A stretch of 64,000 nucleotides of DNA, taken from positions 13,158,968 through 13,222,967 of the forward strand of contig NC_056739.1 in assembly GCF_019279795.1 (NCBI RefSeq), written 5' to 3'. Of this stretch, positions 43,991 to 53,039 are shown piece after piece. This stretch comes from Protopterus annectens. Its lineage: Eukaryota; Chordata; Ceratodontiformes; Protopteridae. Numbering within the stretch: position 1 is the stretch's first letter; the number at the start of each line of letters is the position of its first letter. The notes below the pieces were generated by a model, which worked only from the letters and a program-made list of their open reading frames with translations, was not told the origin of the DNA and made no database searches. The position numbers and the translations under genes were made by a program.

Positions 43991-44240
43991 AGGGGCAATG
44001 AGGATCATTTTGGATCTCAATGCGGTTGCTTTCTGAATTTGTTACGGGATCAACGGAAAAGGAGGAAAGGCATAGAGAAGACCCCGGGGCCAAACGTGAA
44101 CAAGAGCGTCTCTGAGGGTTTGGCCTGGAAAGTGTGAAGAAGTCGAGGCACTTGCTGTTTTGGGGGGTTGCAAAAAGGTCGCAGCAAGGATGGCCCCACT
44201 TCCGAAAAATTCCGTCTGCTACCATTTGATTTAGAGACCA
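43940..44240 (-). pseudogene. DIRS A1 methyltransferase-like domain
   Basis: Between RNase H and recombinase the minus strand reads MVADGIFRKWGHPCCDLFATPQNSKCLDFFTL and, in the alternative frame after a shift near 44130, a LLFTFGPGVFSMPF-like stretch corresponding to the YAFPPFPLI motif of the family. A later NDPHCPF stretch is the region where B1 has IAPNWPCQNW. DIRS elements are known to encode a Dam-like methyltransferase here. The key motif is disrupted by the frameshift, and the assignment rests on position and the DLFATPQN motif shared by all copies. Confidence 0.55.
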
Positions 44241-45384
44241 CTCGTGAGGCATGAGGATAGTTCTGCTCAATCTGTCTGCTATGACGTTGGACTTCCCGGG
44301 GATGTGCGTTGCTATCAGAAACCGTTGAGATGAAATCGCCCATTGCCAAAGTCTGAATGCTTCTCGACAGAGGGGATAGGACCTTGTTCCGCCCTGCTTG
44401 TTTATGTACCACACCACAGACATATTGTCCATTTGAATTGCTATAGTCCCCGTGGGAAGAGAGCTCTGAAGGGCTTACAACGTCAAAAGCACCGCCCTCA
44501 TCTCCAGGACATTTATGTGTAGGTGGCATTCTGACTGTTGCCAAGTGCCCTGGACCATCCTGCCCTGATAATGCCCCCCCACCTGATCAGGGAGGCATCC
44601 GTTGTGACAGTGGCAACTGGAGGGGGGAGAACAAAGGGTCTGCCCTGAAAAAGCTGAGGGGAAACCATCCACCAGGAGAGATGTTTCTTGCAAGATGGAG
44701 TTATCCAAATGTTGTGGGTCATTGGTAGCTGTTGAAAGGACCACTGAGAAAACAGCATCCACTGAAGGAGCCTCATGTGGAAGCGGGCTAATGGAAGTAG
44801 AAGAGTCTCTGCCGCCATGAGGCCCAACACTTTCAGTACTCGGTTGACCTGGACTTTGTTGGGCTGAAACAGGGGCTGAACATTCCGCCTTATGTCTGTC
44901 ACTCTCTGGGGTGGTAGTGTTGCAGACATTTCTGTGGTGTTTAATACGGCGCCTATAAAGTTTATACATTGACAAGGCAACAAGGAGGACTTTGCAAAAT
45001 TTATAGTAATACCCAGACTGTTGCAAAGTTGAATAGTGTAATCCCTGGCCATTATGAGATCCTGTTTGGTAGTAGCGGAAATGAGCCAGTCGTCTTAAGT
45101 ATGGAAACACCTGGAATCCTTTCTGTCTCAGGTGAGCCGTGACCACTGCCAAACATTTGGTGAACACCCGGGGGGCTGTGGTGAGACCAAAGGGCAGGGC
45201 CCTGAATTGAAAATGACTGACTCCCAGCCGGAAGCGGAGAAACCTCCTGGAGCGTCTGTGTATCTTTATATGGTAGTACGCATCCTGGAGGTCTAATGAG
45301 CACATCCAGTTGTCTCTGCCCAAAAAGGGTAGAATGGACTGCAATGTTACCATCCAAAATTTTGTCTTTAGTACAGAGTTGTTT

Positions 45385-45404
45385 AACCTGCTGAGGTCCA
45401 AAAA
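45385..45404. repeat. PLE-2 target-site duplication, left copy
   Basis: AACCTGCTGAGGTCCAAAA is repeated at 46546-46564. On the minus strand it is the RT block DLSRLN, which reads through when the insert is removed. Confidence 0.9.
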
Positions 45405-45716
45405 ACGGTTCACCACCACAGCCAGAACGCTTATAACAGAAACGCAGATTTATTTAGTAAAAATGAAAGCGTTTTCGCCTCCAGAAGTCCGGAAGCTTCA
45501 TCAGCAAGTGAAGAGCAAAAAAGCTCATACATTTAAAACATTGGGGGTGGCGCCAATTGACGTCACCTCCATGATCTCAACAAAGTTGATTAAAGGAGCA
45601 ACATCAAAGGAGAAAAAGATATTTAAAAATCAAACAAATTTTTAACATATTAAAAAGACAGGTGTCATAGTTAGCGTTAGTCTGTCTATATATAGTCATA
45701 ATGCAAAACAAGGATG
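45405..45716. repeat. PLE-2 left inverted arm
   Basis: Near-perfect reverse complement of the right arm (for example GGTGGCGCCAATTGACGTCACCTCC at 45548 against 46350). The hammerhead-like core is present on the minus strand at about 45450-45517. Confidence 0.92.
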
Positions 45717-45947
45717 ACTACAAATGACAATGCTTTATCCAAGCATATTTTAAATAATAGTGGTCACAGTTTTCTTTTTATGGGTATTGACAACATTAGA
45801 ATGGATATTAGAGGGGGTCCGCAATCCCTAATTGTAGAGACCCGGGAATTGGAATGGCAGCTACAATTGGACGCCTTCTCATTTCCTGGACTCAATGAAA
45901 ACTGTAACATTGCTGCCATGCTGAAATATAAGAGTTACCTTAGATAA
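45714..45947 (+). pseudogene. PLE-2 endonuclease C-terminal fragment
   Basis: 77 residues: ALSKHILNNSGHSFLFMGIDNIRMDIRGGPQSLIVETRELEWQLQL with GLNENCNIAAMLKYKSYLR. It matches the PLE-1 C terminus (49580-49819), with the shared DMRGGP..L, E--WQ--L-AF--PGLNE and R.LK-.S. pattern. It corresponds to the part of PLE proteins after the YIG box. No catalytic GIY or YIG residues are included. Confidence 0.82.
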
Positions 45948-46204
45948 CACATGTTATATGCTTCTAGTTCTTACATGTTATTTAATACATCACTTTTAAA
46001 GGGTTGCAATCAGAGTTTCAAACTCTATTTGCCTCCCTTGTATATAGTTAATACTCATTATCTCCAATTCTTAAACCTAAGATGGTCAAGGTAATTAAGT
46101 TAACACTAATTCTATTTCACTGACATATATGTCTTTTAGCACTTGTTTTTGTTTTTACTTTAGGCGATCCGATTCAGCTAGCGTATAAGATTTGTAGTCA
46201 TCCT

Positions 46205-46519
46205 TGTTTTGCATTATGACTATATATATAGACAGACTAACGCTAACTATGACACCTGTCTTTTTAATATGTTAAAAATTTGTTTGATTTTTAAATATCT
46301 TTTTCTCCTTTGATGTTGCTCCTTTAATCAACTTTGTTGAGATCATGGAGGTGACGTCAATTGGCGCCACCCCCAATGTTTTAATTGTACGAGCTTTTTT
46401 GCTCTTCACTTGCTGATGAAGCTTCCGGACTTCTGGAGGCGAAAACGCTTTCATTTTTACTAAATAAATCTGCGTTTCTGTTATAAGCGTTCTGGCTGTG
46501 GTGGTGAACCGTTTTTTGG
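46205..46519. repeat. PLE-2 right inverted arm
   Basis: Inverted partner of 45405-45716, carrying the plus-strand hammerhead-like core at 46413-46478. Confidence 0.92.
46413..46478 (+). ncRNA. Hammerhead-like core in PLE-2 arm (candidate)
   Basis: CTGATGA (46413-46419), then after one unpaired A a 6-bp helix GCTTCC/GGAGGC with an 8-nt loop, then GAA followed by a 5-bp helix AACGC/GCGTT closed after a ~22-nt loop (to 46476). This is the CUGANGA / stem II / GAA / stem III order of a type-I hammerhead. PLE arms are known to contain such ribozymes. A matching stem I is not obvious and the extra A is unusual, so self-cleavage is uncertain. Confidence 0.45.
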
Positions 46520-46884
46520 ATTCGTTTCGTTTTTCTTGTTTTTCAACCTGCTGAGGTCCAAAATAGGTCTCCAATTTCCTGTCTTTTTCGGTACCAAAAA
46601 GAACCTGGAGTGAATTCCGGATCCTAGCTGATCTGCTGGGACTGCCTGGATGACTCTTTTTTTCTAACAGCTTTTTTATTTCTAGCTGAGCCTGACCCCT
46701 TTGTGCGGGTGGCATGTCTGGTAGGGGTTTTGGCGGTTGTACCGGAGGGAAAGTGAAAGGGATTTTGTAACCCTCGGATATGATCTTCTGTACCCATGTG
46801 TCTTGGGAGAGGGATTGCCAGGCTTCCGGGTACAGAGATAATCTTCCCCCGACTGCCTCCGAAGGCGGACAGTCGGGCAGCTTC

Positions 46885-49112
46885 TCAGGGATGCTGAAAG
46901 GGTTGGTCAGGAAAAGATTCCCTAGAACCCTGGTTTTGAGGACCCCCTCTGCCCCTAGGGTGGCATCTGTTATTATTCCCCCCTCTGCCTCTAGGGGGAA
47001 ATTCACCATGTGCAGCAGGTGCGACTCCCTGAGGTTTGTGGAACCACATCTTTCCCCCCTTCTGTCCCTTAGGATAAGGTCTAGAAGGCGTGGAAAAATG
47101 GACTCCCATGGCAGAGAGAGTTTTACCATCTTGCTCGCATCTGGTGAGGGTATTCTTCACCTGAGGTCTGAACAATTCAGAACTGTCAAAGGGGGTGTTA
47201 GTGAAGGACGCCTTGAAGGGATCGGCAAAGTTACAGAGTCGCATCCAAGCGTGACGTCTCAACGCAACGCCTGTGCCAGCGGCCGTACTCGCTCCATCAG
47301 CTGCATAAGAAATAAGCCACATGGAGGAGTTAACAATGGAGTTCAGGGTAGCCAGCTGAGAGTTTATTTTGTCCTTAAACCCCGCAGCAGAAGGATCCTG
47401 TACCGTTTCACCCAACTCTTTGAGCAAGTCTCTCTGAAGGCGGGTGAAATTACATAAATAGTTCAGCGATCGCATAGAAAAGGTCGCTAAAGCAAAGGTC
47501 CGCTTGCATACCTGTCCATGGTCCTGGACTCTTTGTTAGGAGGATGAACAGATACAGAAGGATCAGCCAATTCCTTCTTAGTGGCTGCTGCTATCACCAT
47601 AGCATCAACTGAAACACCTTTGGTGAGAAAGGATTTGTCATCTGGTGCAGAAATAAATTTAGGAGGCCTCCTAGGGGTAGGTTCCATTGAATCAGGAGCT
47701 GCCCACGCCTTTCTAGCCACTACCTCCATTAGTGGGTCGAAAGGGGGAGACACCCAGGAGGTGGAAGGGTGAGATCCAAAAGCGTCAAGGTAAACCAACT
47801 CATCCTCGGAAGGTTTGAGAATGGACCAATTTCCCCTCTGTCTTAGGATTTCCAGAATGTCTGAAAAGGAGACATCCTCAGAGGGGGATCTGGGGGAACC
47901 ATCCGACTCATCCAAGTCGGTGTCCGACGTGACAGACTCGGGGGAGTCTATGTGCTTCCTCTTGCACTTTCTTTTCCTAGGGGGTTCCCCTGAAACTTCA
48001 GGGGAGCCCTCAGAAGAGGAGGAGACACCCAAGGTGGGTACCCCATGCTTTGGATCTCTGCTGACAGGTGCAAGAGAATGGCCAGAGACCGTAACAGGCA
48101 CTATAGAGGGAGGAGCCGCAGAACTTAACCTTGGAGTGGACACTGGGTCCAGCACACTCCTCATCACCTCGAAGGCTCCCACAACAGATACCAAAGGCAG
48201 CACTGGCTCCGAAGAGACCGGAACCGCCCCCAGAACCGACAGAGAAGGCTCCGAGAATGATGTCGGGGCCGAACTAACCAGAGCCAAAGCTCCGAGAGGG
48301 AGAGCGGGGTCAGACAAGGGTCCGATGCCACTCGCCCCCTCGGAGCCGACAATGGAGTCTCGGCGCCCGGACCTCTCCATGGATGGAACCAATGAAGAGG
48401 TCAGAGCCGATGACACCGGAGCCAAAGAAGGAAGTATCGGCTCCGACGTGGGCAAGGTCACGGTTCCGACAAACTCCGGCTCCAAGCTCGAGAGATGAGT
48501 CGGAGGAGGAATGGATAGCTGTATCGAAGGAGCCACAGTCTGGTGAGATGGGCTCTGGAGCATTTGGGCCAGTGCCTGAGATTTTATAAGTCTACTGACC
48601 ACTCTCTCAATGTCATGGTTGGAGAGCCTGGATGACCTCGATGAATGAGTCCTATGACTCCGCTCCGATAAGAGAGGGGACCTCGGAGCCAATCTAACGA
48701 ACTCTAGCGAAGGGGACCTAGAGAGCTTACGTGCTGGGGTCGGCTCAGATGATGGTTTCGGAGCGGAAACCACTTTGCTCGCCTCGGAGCCAGCCAGAAC
48801 CGAGGTCGGTGCCGTCTCGATAACGCCGGCCCTCGGCTCAGAAGCTGGAGCCGAGGGTTTGGCGGTTTTTGACAACTTCCCCGAGCCAGACTTGGATGGG
48901 GAGTCATCAGGCTTTAACAAGCCCCTTAGGATGAGCTTGTTACGCCTTTCCTGCAGGACTCTTGAACTAAATCCGTGACAAACAGAATAAGAGTCCTGCA
49001 GGTGTAAAGGCCCCAAGCAATAGACACAAGAAGTGTGACCGTCTGTCAGAGACATTTTCTGACAGCACAAGTCACACTTCTTGAATCCCGAAACCTTAGG
49101 GTCCTTTGACAT
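46885..49112 (-). pseudogene. DIRS A1 gag (ORF1)
   Basis: The best gag of the window. Start chosen at the Met of MSKDPKV (49112), matching MSKESKE in A3; an upstream Met 13 codons earlier is not shared. N-terminal Cys/His domain: C13-x2-C16, H26, C29-x2-C32, H37, C45-H46. A long Ser/Pro/Glu-rich middle with recurring SEP words follows, then a basic RKRKCKRKH patch and an acidic stretch. The frame stops at 47487; a frameshift near 47515 leads into the helical C-terminal part (47475-46885) with LNSIVNSSMWLISYAADGAS, LRRHAWMRLCNFADPF, FSTPSRPYPKGQKGGK and a Gly/Arg-rich tail with RGRGG repeats, likely RNA binding. Confidence 0.82.
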
Positions 49113-49415
49113 CCTGACAAAAAAGGGAACACACTCAGCCCACACACACACACTTAATTAAGTTAAGTAGAACTGACTAAAAAAGACCCACACACACACT
49201 GAAAGGGGTGGGGGAAAACTAAGGAAAAGCCCGTAAGCCCAAGATAAAAAAAACTAACTAAGAAAGGGAAAAAGGGCTATTGAAAAGGGTAAGGCAGTTA
49301 GAAGGGACCTAAAGAAGGGTAACTAACTGGAAAAAAACTACTAAAACTGAATATAATCTGAAAATTCACTTACTGACCAGAGCCGGTAAAAACAGACTAC
49401 CTCGCAGCGAAGCGG
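49113..49415 (-). other. DIRS A1 leader between gag and right terminal repeat
   Basis: Non-coding, purine-rich with CA and AAGGG tracts. It corresponds to the leaders of A0 (5500-5860) and A3 (61260-61760). No promoter motif can be called with confidence. Confidence 0.6.
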
Positions 49416-49574
49416 CAAACGAGATCAGGGGAGTTAGCGCATGGTATTGTGGGATATAGGGCTGCCTCGAGCCGGTAAAAATAGCTCTCGAGCTATAGTA
49501 TAGGCCGAGTCGGAGCCGAAGATCGGCTCCAAACCCATCCAGCAAGAATGAAGGCGAGAATGACAACTTAACAT
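49416..49574. repeat. DIRS A1 right inverted terminal repeat
   Basis: Inverted partner of 42327-42503; ends CATCCAGCAAGAATGAAGGCGAGAATGACAACTTAACAT. The PLE-1 coding sequence resumes immediately. Confidence 0.92.
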
Positions 49575-49578
49575 GAAG

Positions 49579-49819
49579 CATTAATTTACAAAAAGAAGAC
49601 AATGCTCTGTCAAGACACGTCATGGAATATCCCAATCATAAATTTTGTTTTAAAGTCATCTTTCAACTTAAGCAAGACATGAGAGGTGGTCCATTCAATT
49701 TACTTTTAGAAAAAAGTGAATTGTTATGGCAAATCAAATTGAATGCGTTTACCTACCCAGGGTTGAACGAAAAATGTTCAATAAGTAGACTGTTAAAATT
49801 AAGAAGTTTGGAAAGATAA
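49579..49819 (+). pseudogene. PLE-1 endonuclease C-terminal end, after DIRS A1
   Basis: Continues the PLE-1 reading frame after the A1 insertion: INLQKEDNALSRHVMEYPNH, QDMRGGPFNLLLEKSELLWQIKL and YPGLNEKCSISRLLKLRSLER, ending at 49817-49819. It aligns with PLE-2 at 45714-45947. The ALSRHV segment corresponds to the HF/HV block that follows the endonuclease Arg in PLE proteins. The stop is probably the natural end. Confidence 0.85.
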
Positions 49820-50212
49820 TTAATTATTTATAATAACAACTTTTATAAAATTAAAAATAGATAATAGCAATGCTCCGTATTTATTTATTTATATATTCAT
49901 ATACTTATATATATATTTATATATATTTTTCTATATATTCACAGTTGTTCATAACATCATACATAATATTAACATTTGAAGCGTTGCATAAAATGAACAA
50001 CTTTTTGAAATAATGTTTACTTCACATCATGCTAATGAATTTTAGATAGTCACTGAAATGTAAGATATTTCATTAGATTAATATACATTTATGTGGTAAT
50101 TAGGATTGAATTCTGGTTATAAATACATTTATACAATAGTTAATTGAATACCAGGTTACATTCAATCCTATTAATCAGCGCAAGAGTTAGCTGATGAATT
50201 TATGCATAAAGC

Positions 50213-50248
<36 letters not shown>

Positions 50249-50723
50249 ACACAAAAGAAACGCTTATTTTTAATATTAAATATGAATTGTTTACAACAGT
50301 TTTTTATTAGCGACTGCTTTGCTTAATATGCTGCACACATTTTTAACGTTTTATTAATGTTTTATAAATAATAATATTACTATAGTTAAAATCAATTATT
50401 TTAAGTGAATTAATCCAAAATGAATAGATAGGATGTCGTTTTGGCTAGTAAGATTCAGTTCGTAATACGAACGACACTCATTCTTATTTGTAACTTGTTC
50501 TCATTTTAAAATTTATGTTAGTAATGTATACAGCGAAACAAATTAATTACTCAACCCAGGAAATATATTTTAAATTAAATTAAAACAGATAATAAGAAGT
50601 TTATTTAAATAATTTTATGTTTAATGCAAAAGTCACACTTGGTAATAAGAACTGTGGCTTTAAAGATTTTTTGCATTGGTTTGAATTTTGGCGGGCATGT
50701 ACCAACTGTTTCCTATAAAAGTG
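49820..50723 (+). other. PLE-1 3' untranslated region
   Basis: Very AT-rich, with a TA microsatellite at 50215-50237 and repeated TATATAT runs around 49900-49940. No coding signal. It lies between the PLE-1 stop and its right arm. Confidence 0.7.
50215..50237. repeat. (TA)n microsatellite
   Basis: A 23-nt TA run in the PLE-1 3' region. Confidence 0.9.
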
Positions 50724-50869
50724 AATGCATTAAAGCAAGCCGATGTTTGCCAATTTCTGAAGAAGTTTAAACACAGGTTTAAACGAAAAACGTTTGTAAT
50801 ATTTTAGCGTTTAAAGTAATAAAGTGCTGAGTTGCTGTTTGCCTAAGCGGATTTGTTTTGTATTTCAGC
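50724..50869. repeat. PLE-1 right inverted arm
   Basis: Inverted partner of 38822-38968. It is followed by a 31-nt T-rich extension (50870-50900) before the target duplication, similar in style to the PLE-2 right end. Confidence 0.88.
50757..50815 (+). ncRNA. Hammerhead-like core in PLE-1 right arm (candidate)
   Basis: CTGAAGA (50757-50763), one A, then an 8-bp helix GTTTAAAC/GTTTAAAC with loop ACAG, then GAA and an AAACG/CGTTT helix closed by a ~17-nt loop. The layout is the same as in PLE-2 although the primary sequence differs, which argues for structural conservation. Stem I is not clear. The left-arm copy (38895-38940) has C in place of the first G of GAAA. Confidence 0.45.
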
Positions 50870-50900
50870 AGTACGGAGTTTTTCCTTTTCGTTGGTTTGT

Positions 50901-50915
50901 ATACCTTGTCAATAG
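50901..50915. repeat. PLE-1 target-site duplication, right copy
   Basis: ATACCTTGTCAATAG, identical to 38807-38821. Confidence 0.88.
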
Positions 50916-51324
50916 AACAGAAGTGGCTACATTTCTAAAAATAGTATCTACACCTTCCAAGGCACACCTCAAAACATATTTCAGAACCCGAGTCACACCA
51001 GAAATTAAAAGTTATGTTCTTACCGTAACTAGGCATCTGTGTTGTCCATTTCCATTCTTCTTCAACATATAGGTTCAGATCTGATCCTTGGATCCGACTC
51101 AGCCACTTATTCCAGACTTTGGATCCAACACTCAACCTCCACCTTCTACCCATAATGCCCTACTGCATCCCCACAGCCTCAGATCGAATATGCTGCCATA
51201 TCTGCAAAGCAGGACAGAGACAGGAATAGTTTGATAGAAAGACAGGGTTGAAACCTGGAACTGTAGGTTCCAATACTGTCCAATAGGTCTCTCCACAAAC
51301 TTGGATAGGGGATGGATGGGAGGG

Positions 51325-51425
51325 AAGTTGAGGAAGAATGTAAATGGATAACACAGATGATGCCTACTTATGGTAGAACATAACTTTTAAATTTGATGGT
51401 GTCCTTTACATTCTTCCTAAACGTA
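51325..51425. other. DIRS A2 internal complementary region (ICR)
   Basis: GTAAATGGATAACACAGATGATGCCTA.TTA.GGTAGAACATAACTTTT is the inverse of the left end. GATGGTGTCCTTTACATTCTTCCTAA should be the inverse of the lost right end. The right terminus of A2 is not in the window. Confidence 0.75.
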
Positions 51426-51579
51426 TAGGACAAGATCCCCAGCTACACTGATCTTGGGTGGCCTTCATGGAAGGATATTCCAGAGTACCGCCAAACCAGA
51501 GGTGGCTCTGTTTCTAGAAATAATGTCCAATTTGTAAAGAGTAACAAAAGTATGTGCATTGAACCATGCAGCTGCAGCA

Positions 51580-52470
51580 CAAATATTGTCAATAGATGTT
51601 CTTGAACAAAAGGCAGATGATGGAGCCATGGATCTGGTTGAATGACCCTTGGGAGGTTTAGATAATGTTGTGCCTTTCTGAGAATAAATCTAGAAAATAA
51701 AGTTGGTTATCCAATTTGCTAAAGTAACATTTGATGCTGGATAACCTAGCCTTTTTGGAAAAAAGGAAACAAAAAGTCTGACTTTCTGAATTGCCTTGTC
51801 CTGTGAAGATAAAAAACATAATTGTCTGTGCACATCAAGGAGATGCAGCATGTACTCTCCTTTATTGGAAAAAATTTAGAAAGAAAACTGTAATGTTATT
51901 CTACCAAGCCACTTTAGGTAAAAAAAAGAAGGATTTGTCCGTAACGAAACCCTATCCTTATGAAAAATTATGTAAGGAGATTTTGATGAGAGAGCCTGGA
52001 GATCAGATATGCTCTTTGCAGACGTAATGGCTATTAGAAAAACTGTTTTCCATGACAGAAGCTTCAAATCAGATTTTGCTGAAGGGTCAAATGTTTCTGT
52101 ATTAGGTCTTGTTATACAACTGTCAAATCCCAAGGTGGTGAGGGTGCCTTTATTGGAGGCCTTGGAAGGAAAATTCTTTATATGAAAGCTTTACATAGTT
52201 TATATGAGGCCAGAGAAACATGTCTGTTCCCAGTGCGAAAACTGGAAATAGCTGCCAGTTAAAGTTTAATTGTAGAGAAACTAGCTCCTTCTTCAAAAAT
52301 CAGTTGTCAAAAATTGCAGAATAGTAGGGAATGGTGCAGAAAAAGGGTCAATTTTCTTATTCAAAGCCCAAAGGGAGAATCTTTTCCATTTGCTTTTGTA
52401 TACATTTTTATTAGATTCTTTTTGAGAAGCTAAAATAATATCACATACAGGGGAAGAAAGCCTGGGCTGT
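51580..52470 (-). pseudogene. DIRS A2 tyrosine recombinase remnant
   Basis: Pieces on the minus strand: SKWKRFSLWALNKKIDPFS near 52410-52340, then DPSAKSDLKLLSWKTVFLIAITSAKSISDLQALSS (52085-51990). Box I is TSAKSISDL where A1 and B1 have TSARRVSEL, so the box-I Arg is lost. Below it, KDRVSLRTNPSF is followed by decay. HSTRSMAPSSAF near 51645-51610 keeps the His-x-x-Arg pair. Stops and frameshifts are frequent. Confidence 0.72.
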
Positions 52471-52726
52471 CTATTACTGGAAGTGGAAAAACCATACAGT
52501 TAATCTTAGGGATCGAATGTTGGATCCCTGACAGGTGTGACTTGAGATCCACAGTATCCATGGAGGATAAGGAAGATGACACTATAGGAAGGGGAACCAT
52601 AACTGCATAGGCCAGAAGGGGGCAATGAGGATTACTGAGCTCTAAAGCCTACTTGCTTTATGCAAAAGTTTTGGAATCAGGGAAGAGGAGGATAAGCATA
52701 AAGGAGAACTGAGGACCAAGCGTGAA

Positions 52727-53035
52727 CTACTGCATCTCTCTATAACTCCCCTCAGGAGGGATCAGAGTAAAGTACTTGCTGCACTTGTTGATGGGAGTGG
52801 CAAACAGATCAAAGCAAGGTTGGCCCCAATGCCAGAAGATTATCTTTATCACACATTGATTGAGAGACCACTCATGTGGCATCAAACTGGATCTGCTTAG
52901 TTTGTCCGGTAACATGTTGGTTTTCCCCGGAATGTGCATCACAATTAGAAAGCAGTGTAATGAGACTGCCCATTCCCATACTCTCACCATCTCTCTGTAA
53001 AAGGGATAAGACTGAGTTTCACCTTGGACTTCCAA
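52727..53035 (-). pseudogene. DIRS A2 RNase H end and methyltransferase-like start
   Basis: A 102-residue open frame: EVQGETQSYPFYREMVRVWEWAVS (corresponding to NKQGGTRSYPLCREAFRLWQWAIS in A1), HIPGKTNMLPDKLSRSSLMPHEWSLNQ, then WGQPCFDLFATPINKCSKYFTL, the DLFATP motif opening the methyltransferase-like block. The region from 52720 down to 52500 is too decayed to follow. Confidence 0.78.
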
Positions 53036-53039
53036 GATG

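Larger units (their letters stand above)
45405..46545 (+). mobile_element. Penelope-like element PLE-2, short inverted-arm copy
   Basis: 1.14-kb insertion in the A1 RT, flanked by a 19-bp duplication. Two ~310-bp arms are inverted copies (45405-45716 against 46205-46519). The centre encodes only the C-terminal end of a PLE endonuclease. The right end extends past the arm with a T-rich GATTCGTTTCGTTTTTCTTG. It resembles 5'-truncated PLE copies whose left side carries an inverted arm. It differs in sequence from PLE-1, so a second PLE family is present. Confidence 0.88.
44240..46870 (-). pseudogene. DIRS A1 reverse transcriptase and RNase H, split by PLE-2
   Basis: The RT N terminus lies at 46840-46565 (PEAWQSLSQDTWVQKIISEGY, FPPVQPPKPLPDMPP). 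PLE-2 interrupts the DLSRLN block. It resumes at 45400: FWMVTLQSILPFLGRDNWMC, SLDLQDAYYHIKIHRRSRRFLRFRLG, FRALPFGLTTAPRVFTKCLAVV. At about 45094 one extra base shifts the frame at the catalytic box, so YLDD is not read in phase. RNase H follows: VLGLMAAETLLLPLARFHMR, TTDASLIRWGGII (Asp) near 44590, and DNMSVVWYINKQGG with IPGKSNVIADRLSR at 44432-44240. RT frameshifts also occur near 46590. Confidence 0.85.
42327..49574 (-). mobile_element. DIRS-like retrotransposon copy A1, both ends present
   Basis: 7.2 kb including the 1.16-kb PLE-2 insertion. It has inverted terminal repeats, an ICR beside the left end, and gag, RT, RNase H, methyltransferase-like and recombinase coding sequence on the minus strand. 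It sits inside the PLE-1 endonuclease. Both junctions show GAAG (42328-42331 and 49575-49578) and no longer target duplication, as expected for recombinase-mediated insertion at a short core. Each coding region has at least one frameshift. Confidence 0.9.
38822..50900 (+). mobile_element. Penelope-like element PLE-1 (Neptune-type), split by DIRS A1
   Basis: Plus-strand PLE with inverted arms (38822-38968 and 50724-50869), an N-terminal frame, RT plus GIY-YIG endonuclease, and a 15-bp target duplication. DIRS A1 (42327-49574) sits inside the endonuclease, and the last ~80 codons continue at 49579. Without A1 the element is 4.8 kb. It is the best preserved autonomous-type element here. Confidence 0.9.
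37236..51005 (-). mobile_element. DIRS-like copy B2, split by PLE-1
   Basis: Minus-strand DIRS remnant in two pieces: 37236-38820 (RNase H and RT) and 50901-51005 (gag). The pieces join at the duplicated target ATACCTTGTCAATAG (38807-38821 and 50901-50915). The left boundary is the right end of B1, and the right boundary is the left end of A2. Without its insertions it would be about 1.7 kb, so only part of the element remains. Confidence 0.68.
51007..53035 (-). mobile_element. DIRS-like copy A2 (recombinase end to RNase H)
   Basis: The left terminus (AAAGTTATGTTCTTACCGTAAC at 51008), an ICR at about 51325-51425 and recombinase, methyltransferase-like and RNase H remnants follow on the minus strand. 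It breaks at 53035 inside the RNase H block (QGETQSYPFYREM), where L1-2 sequence begins. It is inserted in DIRS B2 gag. RT and gag are absent. Confidence 0.78.

Noticed and set aside
45481..45645. Arm-encoded peptide ending in KKIFKNQTNF seen on both strands
   Set aside because: It appears twice only because the PLE-2 arms are inverted copies; no PLE protein feature is present.
47815..48498. 227-residue plus-strand frame
   Set aside because: It is the antisense reading of the Ser/Glu/Pro-rich part of DIRS A1 gag, which has few stops on both strands.
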